DNA of 60,181 nt from an uncultured Burkholderiales bacterium (GTDB taxonomy: Bacteria > Pseudomonadota > Gammaproteobacteria > Burkholderiales > Burkholderiaceae_C), in contig CAJAYT010000054.1 of the NCBI GenBank assembly GCA_903949285.1, positions 1 through 60,181 of the forward strand, written 5' to 3'. Both the position numbers and the translations under genes were made by a program. Under the pieces are notes generated by a model. The model worked only from the letters and a program-made list of their open reading frames with translations. It was not told the origin of the DNA and searched no databases. Shown in pieces: positions 47,534 to 55,799 of the stretch (position 1 is the first letter of the stretch; each line of letters starts with the position of its first letter).

Positions 47534-48307
47534 ATGAGTGCCTTTCACGAAGAAAAAGTTTTAACTGTTCACCACTGGACAGACCGTTTATTTAGCTTCA
47601 CAACGACCCGAGACGCAGGTCTTAGGTTCTCCAACGGTCACTTCACTATGATTGGCTTGACGGTAAACAACAAACCCCTGCTCAGAGCCTACAGCATTGT
47701 GAGCCCCAACTATGAGGAGCATTTGGAGTTCTTGAGCATTAAAGTGCAAGACGGCCCTCTCACCTCTAAACTTCAACATATTAAAGTGGGAGACACACTC
47801 ATTGTTGGAAAAAAACCAACTGGCACTTTGCTGATTGATTATTTGTTACCCGGAAAAAATCTTTACCTGATGAGCACGGGCACGGGTCTTGCACCTTTTC
47901 TGAGTATTATTCGCGATCCCGCAACGTACGAACGATTTGAGAAAGTTATTCTTGTACACGGAGTTCGACAGGTCAACGAACTTGCCTACCATGACTACAT
48001 CACTGAGGAGTTGCCCAAGCACGAGTTGCTGGGTGAAATGATTAGCGAGCAACTCCTTTACTACCCCACAGTCACGCGTGAGCCCTATAAAAATCAGGGC
48101 CGCTTGACGGATTTAATAACAAACGGAAAAATCTTTCAAGACCTGAGCTTACCCAGTTTTGACCCAGCAGTTGACAGAATCATGATTTGCGGCAGTCCCC
48201 AGATGCTCAAAGACTTGAAGAAAATACTAGAGGATCTATCCTTTAAAGAGGGAAGCACAACGACGCCGGGCGACTTTGTGATTGAGCGTGCCTTCGTTGA
48301 AAGTTAA
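47534..48307 (+). CDS. fpr: Ferredoxin-NADP+ reductase
   Basis: Exchanges electrons between NADPH and ferredoxin or flavodoxin. The 257-residue product has the FAD motif 'LLRAYSIVSPNYEE' (RxYS, near 54), 'LMSTGTGLAPFLSIIRD' (NADP site, near 117), 'MICGSPQMLKDL' and the terminal 'FVIERAFVES', typical of the bacterial class. A 2[4Fe-4S] ferredoxin at 14035 could be one partner, but this is inference. Confidence 0.96.
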   Translation: MSAFHEEKVLTVHHWTDRLFSFTTTRDAGLRFSNGHFTMIGLTVNNKPLLRAYSIVSPNYEEHLEFLSIKVQDGPLTSKLQHIKVGDTLIVGKKPTGTLLIDYLLPGKNLYLMSTGTGLAPFLSIIRDPATYERFEKVILVHGVRQVNELAYHDYITEELPKHELLGEMISEQLLYYPTVTREPYKNQGRLTDLITNGKIFQDLSLPSFDPAVDRIMICGSPQMLKDLKKILEDLSFKEGSTTTPGDFVIERAFVES

Positions 48308-48340
48308 TGGCCCGGGTCCCAAGAATAAAACCCCTCTTTA

Positions 48341-48976
48341 ATGAAAGCCCGCTCCCTCCAAGACCTTGAAGCTCTTAAACGCACGCTCAGCGAGAGAGCC
48401 GTTATGGAGGAGAAAAAACGAAAAGAGCAGGCTGAATTAGCCCAGAGAAGACTTGCCGAACAAGACCTCTTCAAAAGGGCTGTGGGCGCTGTCAAACCCA
48501 TTCCCGCTAAACCCAGGGTGTCCTTGCAAAGTGAGCCCAGTCCTCCAATTGCGATTCAACAAATCAAGGACGATCAAAGTGCGCTGCGCGAGAGCTTAAG
48601 CGATGAGTTTGACGTGGCCTCTCTCCTGGATACGGACGATGCGCTGAGCTTTCGTCGACCAGGGATTGGCACCGATATCACCAAAAAACTCAGAAAAGGT
48701 GACTGGAGCGTGCAAGCACAAGTTGACTTACACGGGCTACGTAGAGAACAAGCCAGGGAGCACTTGAGTGCGTTTTTAAAAGACTCTATCAAAAATGGAC
48801 TGCGCTGTATTCGCGTCATACACGGCAAAGGACTTGGTTCACCGGGTAAGACGCCCGTTTTAAAAGCCAAGGTCCAGTCGTGGTTGGTTCAAAAAGATGA
48901 GATATTGGCTTTCGTTCAAGCCAAACCAACCCAAGGCGGTGCCGGCGCGTTGATCGTTTTACTAAAAGGACGCTGA
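48341..48976 (+). CDS. Smr-domain protein
   Basis: A 211-residue protein: charged N-terminal coiled-coil-like stretch ('RAVMEEKKRKEQAELAQRRLAEQ', about 20-45) and a C-terminal Smr domain with 'QVDLHGLRREQARE' (near 130) and 'RVIHGKGLGSPGK' (near 155). Smr domains are often nucleases acting on RNA or DNA. It is a standalone SmrA/YdaL-type protein, not MutS2. It lies between fpr and hslR. Confidence 0.93.
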   Translation: MKARSLQDLEALKRTLSERAVMEEKKRKEQAELAQRRLAEQDLFKRAVGAVKPIPAKPRVSLQSEPSPPIAIQQIKDDQSALRESLSDEFDVASLLDTDDALSFRRPGIGTDITKKLRKGDWSVQAQVDLHGLRREQAREHLSAFLKDSIKNGLRCIRVIHGKGLGSPGKTPVLKAKVQSWLVQKDEILAFVQAKPTQGGAGALIVLLKGR

Positions 48977-49023
48977 TAGCGCGCCGATCAAAAACACTAT
49001 GCGATTATTGGATAAAAAAATGT

Positions 49024-49440
49024 ATGACAGAAAAAGTACGCGTTGATAAGTGGCTTTGGGCCGCAAGGTTTTTTAAAACCCGCACCCTTGCCACGGATGA
49101 AGTGAACAAAGGGCGTATACAAGTGAACGGCGCCGAGGTCAAACCCTCGCGCGATATCAAAGCAGGTGACACACTTAGCATCAGACGCGAAGGGTTTATT
49201 CAAACTGTGAGTGTTTTGGGGGTATCTCAAACCAGAGGACCTGCAAGCACTGCACAACTTTTGTACCAAGAGACGCCCCAGAGCCTTCAAGCTAAGTCGA
49301 CTTGGGCGGAGCAAAGAAAGTATATGCGTGAGCCCTCCAACAGCATCGAGCATGGACGCCCAACAAAGCGCGACCGCAGAGATTTGGATGAAACTATAAA
49401 CCGCAGCTGGAACGACCGGTGGAGCGCATCCATCGATTGA
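49024..49440 (+). CDS. hslR: S4-domain RNA-binding heat-shock protein HslR (Hsp15)
   Basis: Hsp15 binds 50S subunits carrying nascent chains after stalled translation. The S4 domain is at the N-terminus ('VRVDKWLWAARFFKTRTLATDEV', 'GRIQVNGAEVKPSRDIKAGD'), followed by a basic C-terminal tail rich in Arg ('GRPTKRDRRDLD'). The length of 138 is typical. Confidence 0.94.
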   Translation: MTEKVRVDKWLWAARFFKTRTLATDEVNKGRIQVNGAEVKPSRDIKAGDTLSIRREGFIQTVSVLGVSQTRGPASTAQLLYQETPQSLQAKSTWAEQRKYMREPSNSIEHGRPTKRDRRDLDETINRSWNDRWSASID

Positions 49441-49452
49441 GAAAAAATTTCC

Positions 49453-52047
49453 CTAATGACTTCGTAGAGTTTGCACAACGGACTGCTTGAGTACGCTTCG
49501 CAAACTCAGCCACCCCGCGGCCCAGGCAATCACTATCCCAAACCCAATTCCAAATGCAATGAAGTAGGGAGAGACCATCCATTCAAATTCAAAAACAAAC
49601 TCCGCCAAACCCCACCCTATTGCGCTCGCGCACAAGCTGGCCAGCAACCCGGCCAATGCTCCCATCCCCCATAATTCCGCTCGCTGTATTTGCCTCAACA
49701 ATTTATTACTCCCCCCCATCGCGCGTATCAGCGCGTACTCTTTTGTTCTTGATGCAAGGGTACTGTGGATGCATGCAACCAAAACAATGAGGCCTGCAAG
49801 GAGAGTGAAGACAAACAAAAACTCTACTGCATTTGTCACTTGATCCAAAATAACTTGTATCTGATTTAAAGTAGAGCCAACATCAATCTCAGTCACGTTG
49901 GGAAACTGATGCACGAGTAGATTGTCAAATCCACGCACGTTGGGTGCCTTAAAGGCTGCAATGTAACTTTGGGGCAAGTCCTGCATCTGTCCTTGAGGCA
50001 AGATTACAAAGAAATTGGTTCTCATCGAGCTCCAGTCCACTTTGCGAACAGAAGTGATGATGGCCTCATAAGGAATGCCAGAGATATCAAAACGAAGCAT
50101 ATCGCCGAGCTTCAGATGAAGTGTTTTAGCAATACCTTCTTCAATACTGAGTGCATTTGCCTCACCCTCAATCCATCTCCCCCCCACAATGGTGTTGTTC
50201 GCTGGCGCTTTATCACTGTAAGAGAGATTGAACTCTCTATCGACCAAATGCTGAGCCCGCTCATCACTGTATCTATTGGTCGTGACGGTCTCAGAATTAA
50301 TGGCGACTAAGCGACCCTTGATCATGGGATACCAATCAAATTGAGTGACCCCGCCTGCGTTTAAGGCATTCTTAAAGTCACTGGCTTGGTCGCTTTGTAT
50401 ATTGATCACGAATCGGTTCGGGGCGTCCTTTGGGGTCGCGTTTCGCCAACTTTGGATTAGATCCGTTCGCAGCAGAAAAAGTAAAAAAAGCGCAAGCAAC
50501 CCAACCGCGAGAGCACTGATCTGCAAAACAGAGTAAGCGCTTTTCGCATGTATTTGACGGGTTGCGATACGAAGCCAAACGGGGGATGCGCGCTCCACCA
50601 CCAAGCGCCTGAGTAGCGAGATAGCGCCTTGGCTGAATAGTGCGAACACACCGATTGCGCACGTGAAGCCGCCCACAACGTAGAGCGCGAGTAAGAAATC
50701 TTGACTCACCAGTGCCATCAACAATGCCAGGCCTAAGCCGCCCAAGCACCAAATCAGAACTGGCATTCGTTTGAACCCTCCCAACTCTTGCCTGATCACT
50801 TGCAAGGCAGGAACGCTTGCAAGTTGCAAAACGGGCGGTAGGCCAAAGGCCAGTAAGCTGCACATGCCTACTCCCATTCCTTGAACGACGGGTGCGTAGC
50901 TTGGCGGGGGTAATACAGTATCGACAAGGCCTGACAGCAAAAGCACAAAAATGTAGTGAACGCCGTATCCCAAGCATAAACCCAGCCCACTCGCGAAAAG
51001 CCCAAGGAGAATAAATTCAACGATAAACAAATTGGTAATGGAGCGTTGACTTTGTCCCAACACACGTCGCATGGCGCAGTCTTGAACGTGTTGGTGTGAG
51101 AAATTTCGCGCAGCCAGTGCCACCGCTACTGCACTGAGTATCACTGCTAGGAGCGCTACGAGTCTGAGAAATTTAGCGGCTCGGTCTAAGGTTTGTCTGA
51201 CCTCAGGTCGGCCAGTCTCCAGAGTCTCAAGCCTCACGCCTCGGTTGGCAGTGCCTTCGATGCTCTTTTGCACCCAAGCACTGAACTCTTTGATCTGCAG
51301 GTCATTACCCGCAACTGCGAATCTCCAATTGATTCGACTACTGGGCTGCACGAGTTGCGTGGACTCCAGGTCCGCTCGGTTCATTAAAACGCGAGGCGCA
51401 AAACTCATAAAGCCTACCCCCTTATCGGGCTCGTAAGTTAGAACCTTAGCAACTCGGAACTGCGCTTGTCCTAGCCTAATCATTGCGCCTTGCTCTACTC
51501 CGAGTGCCTCTAGCAAACCGGGCTCGACCCATACTTCACCGCTCGTGGGAACTTCTCGGGTCGCAACCGATGGGCTTGGTGATGAAGGAACGTTTGGATT
51601 TGGGTTTAGGTTTGGGTTTGGGTAGGGTTTAATCTCACCAATAATTTTTAGCTCCCCCCTTAGAGGGTAAGAAGCATCTACAGCCTTTAACGATACGAGA
51701 CGGGTTTCGGCGCTGTAATTGGACTGGTTTTTTGAAACAGAAACATCACCGACGCGCGCCATTGTTGGAAAACTAAGGGTCTGAGAGCTTTGCAGTCCTA
51801 GGGACTTAGCTTTTTGGACAATCTCCTCATCTGTTGCCGAACTACTTGTCACAACTGCGTCACCGCCCAGCATTTGTCGTGCATCGCGCTCCAAACCTGC
51901 CTCGAGTCGGTTGGATAAAAATCCGACCGAGGAAAGTGCAGCAACGCCCAAACTGGTAGAGATTACCAACATTTTGATTTGACCAGAGCGAACGTCTCTG
52001 GCAATAGCGGAGAGCGCAATTTTTAAGAAGTCAACCCACTTAACCAT
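49453..52047 (-). CDS. FtsX-type ABC transporter permease (YbbP-like)
   Basis: A large (about 864-residue) two-FtsX-domain permease of the YbbP/COG3127 type. N-terminal helix ('IKMLVISTSLGVAALSSVGFLS'), a periplasmic MacB-like domain, ten or so predicted helices in total, and a C-terminal FtsX block ('FVFTLLAGLIVLVACIHSTLASRTKEYALIRAMG'). A Pro/Asn repeat ('PYPNPNLNPNPNV') sits in the first periplasmic domain, coded by 6-bp repeats. The YbbA-type ATPase and TesA usually encoded nearby are absent here. The start could be ATG 52047, ATG 52059 or GTG 52080. Confidence 0.9.
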   Translation of the reverse strand: MVKWVDFLKIALSAIARDVRSGQIKMLVISTSLGVAALSSVGFLSNRLEAGLERDARQMLGGDAVVTSSSATDEEIVQKAKSLGLQSSQTLSFPTMARVGDVSVSKNQSNYSAETRLVSLKAVDASYPLRGELKIIGEIKPYPNPNLNPNPNVPSSPSPSVATREVPTSGEVWVEPGLLEALGVEQGAMIRLGQAQFRVAKVLTYEPDKGVGFMSFAPRVLMNRADLESTQLVQPSSRINWRFAVAGNDLQIKEFSAWVQKSIEGTANRGVRLETLETGRPEVRQTLDRAAKFLRLVALLAVILSAVAVALAARNFSHQHVQDCAMRRVLGQSQRSITNLFIVEFILLGLFASGLGLCLGYGVHYIFVLLLSGLVDTVLPPPSYAPVVQGMGVGMCSLLAFGLPPVLQLASVPALQVIRQELGGFKRMPVLIWCLGGLGLALLMALVSQDFLLALYVVGGFTCAIGVFALFSQGAISLLRRLVVERASPVWLRIATRQIHAKSAYSVLQISALAVGLLALFLLFLLRTDLIQSWRNATPKDAPNRFVINIQSDQASDFKNALNAGGVTQFDWYPMIKGRLVAINSETVTTNRYSDERAQHLVDREFNLSYSDKAPANNTIVGGRWIEGEANALSIEEGIAKTLHLKLGDMLRFDISGIPYEAIITSVRKVDWSSMRTNFFVILPQGQMQDLPQSYIAAFKAPNVRGFDNLLVHQFPNVTEIDVGSTLNQIQVILDQVTNAVEFLFVFTLLAGLIVLVACIHSTLASRTKEYALIRAMGGSNKLLRQIQRAELWGMGALAGLLASLCASAIGWGLAEFVFEFEWMVSPYFIAFGIGFGIVIAWAAGWLSLRSVLKQSVVQTLRSH
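51594..51624. repeat. Hexanucleotide repeat inside the permease gene
   Basis: Five degenerate copies of TTGGGT (plus strand; ACCCAA coding) encode alternating Pro/Asn/Leu. Unit length is six, so slippage stays in frame and only changes the length of a periplasmic loop. Confidence 0.8.
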
Positions 52048-52223
52048 TCGGATATCCATTTCCACTTTTATGAAACGCACTTGCTGAATCGAGGATAATA
52101 CTACGCATAGTACTTTTTATTAGTTCCCACAAGCATTACCCATACACCCTTGGTTCACGCCATCACAGGTTAGGGCTTTAAAGCCTCTTACCCCTTTGAG
52201 GGACTTGAGTTTCGGTGCAGACA

Positions 52224-53663
52224 ATGAACACAGCATTTTTGAATTTCAGATTTCACACGCTTTCTTTTTTCGCACTGAGCACTTTTTGTTTGGTGAGCGC
52301 GAATGCTTTGCCGACATTTTCTAGGCAAACCGAGCAACCCTGCTCAGTGTGTCATTTGAATGTAGGTGAGTTAACCCATGAAGGTCGTAAATTCAAATTA
52401 ATGGGTTACACGGCTGGAAAAAATGTCCTGCCGTTATCGATCACTGCCACAGGATCAGTTACCAAAATCAAAAGTACCTCCTCCAGCATTGCGCCAGATA
52501 TTTTTCTTGCTAAAAATGATCAACCCATCGCTGAAGACGTTAGCCTTTATGCCGCAGGTAAATATTTTGAAAACATGGGTGGCTATCTAAAATGGACATT
52601 AAGCCTTGCCAATACCAACCCCATTTATGGAAGTTCCGGTGTACAAACAGGCACTAAAGTGGGGCAAGACGCTTTCCTGGACACGAGCGAAGTTCGAATA
52701 GCCAACCAGTCAACTATAGGAGGTCACGGTGTGGCCTGGGGATTTAGCGTCAACAACGCTCCAGGCGTTCAAGACCTTTGGTCGACAACTCCCGGATTCA
52801 GTTTTCCCTATAGAACATCGACGTTACAAAGTGCCTGGGGCATGGGACAATTTGGTCCCACAAGCTTAATTGACGGGGGTTTAAGCTCACAGGTCATTGG
52901 ACTGAGCGCGTTCACGATGATTGATGATACGCTCTATTTAGAGTTGACAGATTACCGACGCAGTCAACCTGGTTGGGGCACTATTTCAACCACAGGGCCC
53001 AATCTGAACTCCATTTCCTCGGGCGATAACCCCTACTGGCGCATTGCTTGGAACAAAGTTCAGGATGAGAACTCATACATGTTTGGGACATTCGGGATGA
53101 ACTCCCACCTTCTAAGGGATCCCTTGGTTGTAGGCTCAGCATCTGGAACCTATTTTGACTATGGATTTGATGCGCAGTTTCAACACATTACCAGCACACA
53201 CTCCCTCTCAACCCAGGCTACCCTTATTTATGAGGATGTGAACTGGGGCCCACGCTCGGTTGGAAAGAGTCATGACAACCCAAATAGCAATTTAGTCACT
53301 TTGAAATCAAAAGTTACCTATGATTACGCACGTAAGTACGGCGTAAGCGTATTTGAATTCTCTTCTAAAGGAACGGTTGATAATTTGTACTGGAGTTACA
53401 ACCAAAACCCCAATGTGATCACGGGCGCCTGTAACCAGCAAACATCGCTCCTCACCTACTGCTCAGCCAACGGCTCACCGAACACATCAGGATCTGGATT
53501 TGAGCTCTACTATGACCCTATTCCTTATATCCACATTGTTTTTCAACAAACCTACTACCAAACCTTTTTAGGTGGAGGTACCTTTGTGGACAACTCCGCT
53601 GGACAGCCACGTAATGCAAGCGATAACAATTTGAGTTATTTCTATATTCTCCTTACCTACTAA
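52224..53663 (+). CDS. Cyc2-like monoheme cytochrome-porin fusion
   Basis: A 479-residue exported protein: signal peptide ('LSFFALSTFCLVSANA'), then 'LPTFSRQTEQPCSVCHLNVGEL' with one CxxCH (about 40-44) and 'GRKFKLMGYTAG', then some 400 residues of alternating, aromatic- and Gly-rich strands ending in 'YFYILLTY', as in outer-membrane barrels. This architecture, a single heme just before a barrel, is that of Cyc2, the outer-membrane iron oxidase of neutrophilic and acidophilic Fe(II) oxidisers, and of related uncharacterised porin-cytochromes. True iron oxidation is not shown. ATG 52224 is used. The next gene, an acyl carrier protein, starts at the base after the stop. Confidence 0.8.
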   Translation: MNTAFLNFRFHTLSFFALSTFCLVSANALPTFSRQTEQPCSVCHLNVGELTHEGRKFKLMGYTAGKNVLPLSITATGSVTKIKSTSSSIAPDIFLAKNDQPIAEDVSLYAAGKYFENMGGYLKWTLSLANTNPIYGSSGVQTGTKVGQDAFLDTSEVRIANQSTIGGHGVAWGFSVNNAPGVQDLWSTTPGFSFPYRTSTLQSAWGMGQFGPTSLIDGGLSSQVIGLSAFTMIDDTLYLELTDYRRSQPGWGTISTTGPNLNSISSGDNPYWRIAWNKVQDENSYMFGTFGMNSHLLRDPLVVGSASGTYFDYGFDAQFQHITSTHSLSTQATLIYEDVNWGPRSVGKSHDNPNSNLVTLKSKVTYDYARKYGVSVFEFSSKGTVDNLYWSYNQNPNVITGACNQQTSLLTYCSANGSPNTSGSGFELYYDPIPYIHIVFQQTYYQTFLGGGTFVDNSAGQPRNASDNNLSYFYILLTY

Positions 53664-53942
53664 ATGAACTCCTCTGAAATTTACTCAAGCCTTATAGATC
53701 TTCTCAAGAATAAATTTGAGGTGTCTATTGAAAAAATAACGCCTACCTCAACCCTGAGTGAACTAGGTCTAGATTCTCTGTCTTTGATGGAGTTTGTGTT
53801 TGCAGCCGAGGATGCTTTCTCGATCCGAATTGCTGAGGAAGACTTGGATCCAAGGCAGATCGGAACTACTTTGAGTGATATCTCAAACATCATTGAGCGA
53901 ATGGTTGCCATTCGCCAAGCATCTTCTAAAAAAGAGATTTAA
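53664..53942 (+). CDS. Acyl carrier protein
   Basis: A 92-residue ACP with the phosphopantetheine Ser in 'SELGLDSLSLMEFVFAAED' (near 40). It begins at the base after the stop of the cytochrome-porin gene and lacks a separate ribosome site, so its translation is probably coupled. No fatty acid, polyketide or transferase gene is nearby, so it is not the housekeeping AcpP. What acyl group it carries and which enzyme loads it cannot be told. Confidence 0.9.
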   Translation: MNSSEIYSSLIDLLKNKFEVSIEKITPTSTLSELGLDSLSLMEFVFAAEDAFSIRIAEEDLDPRQIGTTLSDISNIIERMVAIRQASSKKEI

Positions 53943-54003
53943 AGATCCATGGCTGACCGGGCCTAATGAACTTGTAATGGATGGCACATCCTGAAGAGAT
54001 GCA

Positions 54004-54804
54004 TTATTGAGTGCTCGTTAGCGCCAATCGCACTGCCTCTTTGGTCTGAACTGTGATGAGGTTTGCGCGGTAAAGCGCGCTTGCATGAATATCGCTATTG
54101 AGCTCAGCAGGATCGATCTTTACACCGTCTACAGCCTGCACTGTGAATCTATGTGTAAGTGCTCGCTCTAACCCATCATGCCTAAAAACGCCGTTACCTG
54201 CCCCGGTTACTGCGACTCGAACTCCCTCCTTGGTTTGAGCCACAAAGACTCCAACTAGGGCAAAGCGCGATGCAGGTTGTTTGAATTTGGCATAGCCAGC
54301 ACGCTGAGGAATGGGGAACCGAATGCCTGTAATTAATTCACCCGGCTCTAAGGCTGTTGCGTACATTCCCAGAAAAAAATCATCCGCTGCAATCTCGCGC
54401 TGCTGAGTGATAACCGTTGCACCTAGCGCCAAGAGTGCGCTTGGGTAACACGCTGCGGGATCATTATTAGCAACTGAACCGCCTATCGTCCCAAGTGCCC
54501 GCACCTGACGGTCTGCGATTCCACCCGCAAGAAGGGAGAGCGCAGGAATTTGCTTAAAAACATCGGCACTAAGCTCTACGGCTTGGTGTGTGGTCATTGC
54601 TTTAATGAGCACAGAGGTACTAGAGACCTCAATACCCACAAGCTCTTTGATTTTAGCCAAATCCACCAACTTCTCGGGCGCCATCAAACGCTGCTTCATT
54701 GCGGCAAGCATCGTTTGCCCACCCGCTAAAGCCTGCCCACCTGCGGCGATTAAGGACGTTGCCTGTGCAACGGAGGAGGCTTGCTCGTATTGAAAAGCGT
54801 ACAT
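54004..54804 (-). CDS. coxM: FAD-binding medium subunit of a molybdenum hydroxylase (CoxM-like)
   Basis: Medium subunit of the xanthine/CO dehydrogenase family, carrying FAD between the [2Fe-2S] subunit and the acceptor. Features: 'ALAGGQTMLAAMKQRL' (near 25) and 'ALGTIGGSVANNDPAACYPSALLALGA' (near 103-130). The length of 266 residues is normal, so it is not truncated. Neither coxS nor coxL is adjacent on either side, which is unusual. coxG and xdhC lie about 8 kb away. ATG 54804 is used; an upstream TTG at 54822 is unlikely. Confidence 0.92.
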   Translation of the reverse strand: MYAFQYEQASSVAQATSLIAAGGQALAGGQTMLAAMKQRLMAPEKLVDLAKIKELVGIEVSSTSVLIKAMTTHQAVELSADVFKQIPALSLLAGGIADRQVRALGTIGGSVANNDPAACYPSALLALGATVITQQREIAADDFFLGMYATALEPGELITGIRFPIPQRAGYAKFKQPASRFALVGVFVAQTKEGVRVAVTGAGNGVFRHDGLERALTHRFTVQAVDGVKIDPAELNSDIHASALYRANLITVQTKEAVRLALTSTQ

Positions 54805-54980
54805 GGTATTTGAAGTTTCCAAAAATTGAGTTTCAATTGTATTCCCAGTTTAATCTTTACACAAAATTCCATCCTCCGAAAACCTTATCAGTCAACACAA
54901 CACTTCTACGAGTTAACACCATGGTGAAAAGATTCCTCCAACACTAGAATTCTTTCTTTTTTGGATGAAAAGGGAGTGCA

Positions 54981-55772
54981 ATGGATTTCGCAAGAAGGAA
55001 GCTTTTCTCAAAGGCAGGGTTAGTCGGGGCAACCGCACTGGCAACCTACAGTCAGTCCTCGTTGGCTCAAAGTGCTTCCAAAACGCCCTTTGAGATTCCC
55101 CAGACAACAATTCCGATTGTTGGCTCAACCCAGGCGTTTCCAGTTCGAAGAATTTACTGTATCGGTCGTAATTACGAGGCACACGCACGTGAGATGGGAT
55201 CGGATCCAACGCGTGAGCCGCCTTTCTTCTTTCAAAAACCTACCGATGCCATTCAATTCGTGCCACCAGGACAATTGATTAACCATCCTTATCCCTCGCT
55301 GACCAAAAACTATCACCACGAAATTGAATTGGTCGCGGCATTATCTAAAGGCGGTCGAGATATTCCGGTTGAGAAAGCACTTGAATATGTCTACGGGTAT
55401 GCGATTGGACTTGACATGACGCGCCGTGATTTACAGCGCGCGATGGGAAACGAGAAAAAGCCTTGGGAAATCGGCAAGAGCTTTGATCACTCAGCACCCA
55501 TTGGCCCCATTCATACTGTCGAGAAATTCGGTCACATCACCCAGGGCGCTATCTGGCTGAAGGTCAATGGTGTGATCAAACAAGAGGCCAATTTGTCTCA
55601 GATGATTTGGTCTGTTGCTGAGCAAATCAGCAAACTCTCTTCAGCATTTGAGATGATGCCAGGCGACATCATCTACTCGGGTACCCCGGAAAATGTCGGC
55701 CCTGTGGTGGTTGGCGACACCATGGAGGGGCATATTGATGGCCTTCCAAACATTTCACTACGCGTAATTTAA
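54981..55772 (+). CDS. Exported fumarylacetoacetate hydrolase-family protein
   Basis: The fold normally cleaves C-C bonds of acylpyruvates in the cytoplasm. Here the 263-residue product begins with 'MDFARRKLFSKAGLVGATALATYSQSSLAQ', a twin-arginine-type export signal (key residues R5-R6, L8, hydrophobic 13-22). The core has 'CIGRNYEAHAREMG', 'FFFQKPTDAI', 'HHEIELV' and 'GYAIGLDMTRRDLQ', with the metal-ligand acidic residues apparently intact. A ribosome site GGGAG precedes it. It ends 27 bp before the next gene, with which it likely forms an operon. Confidence 0.9.
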   Translation: MDFARRKLFSKAGLVGATALATYSQSSLAQSASKTPFEIPQTTIPIVGSTQAFPVRRIYCIGRNYEAHAREMGSDPTREPPFFFQKPTDAIQFVPPGQLINHPYPSLTKNYHHEIELVAALSKGGRDIPVEKALEYVYGYAIGLDMTRRDLQRAMGNEKKPWEIGKSFDHSAPIGPIHTVEKFGHITQGAIWLKVNGVIKQEANLSQMIWSVAEQISKLSSAFEMMPGDIIYSGTPENVGPVVVGDTMEGHIDGLPNISLRVI

Positions 55773-55799
55773 AAAATAACTTTTAAACTATTAACCAGC

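Noticed and set aside
50378..50977. 199-codon minus-strand frame inside the permease gene
   Set aside because: Out-of-frame shadow of the permease; Arg/Cys-rich composition typical of such shadows.
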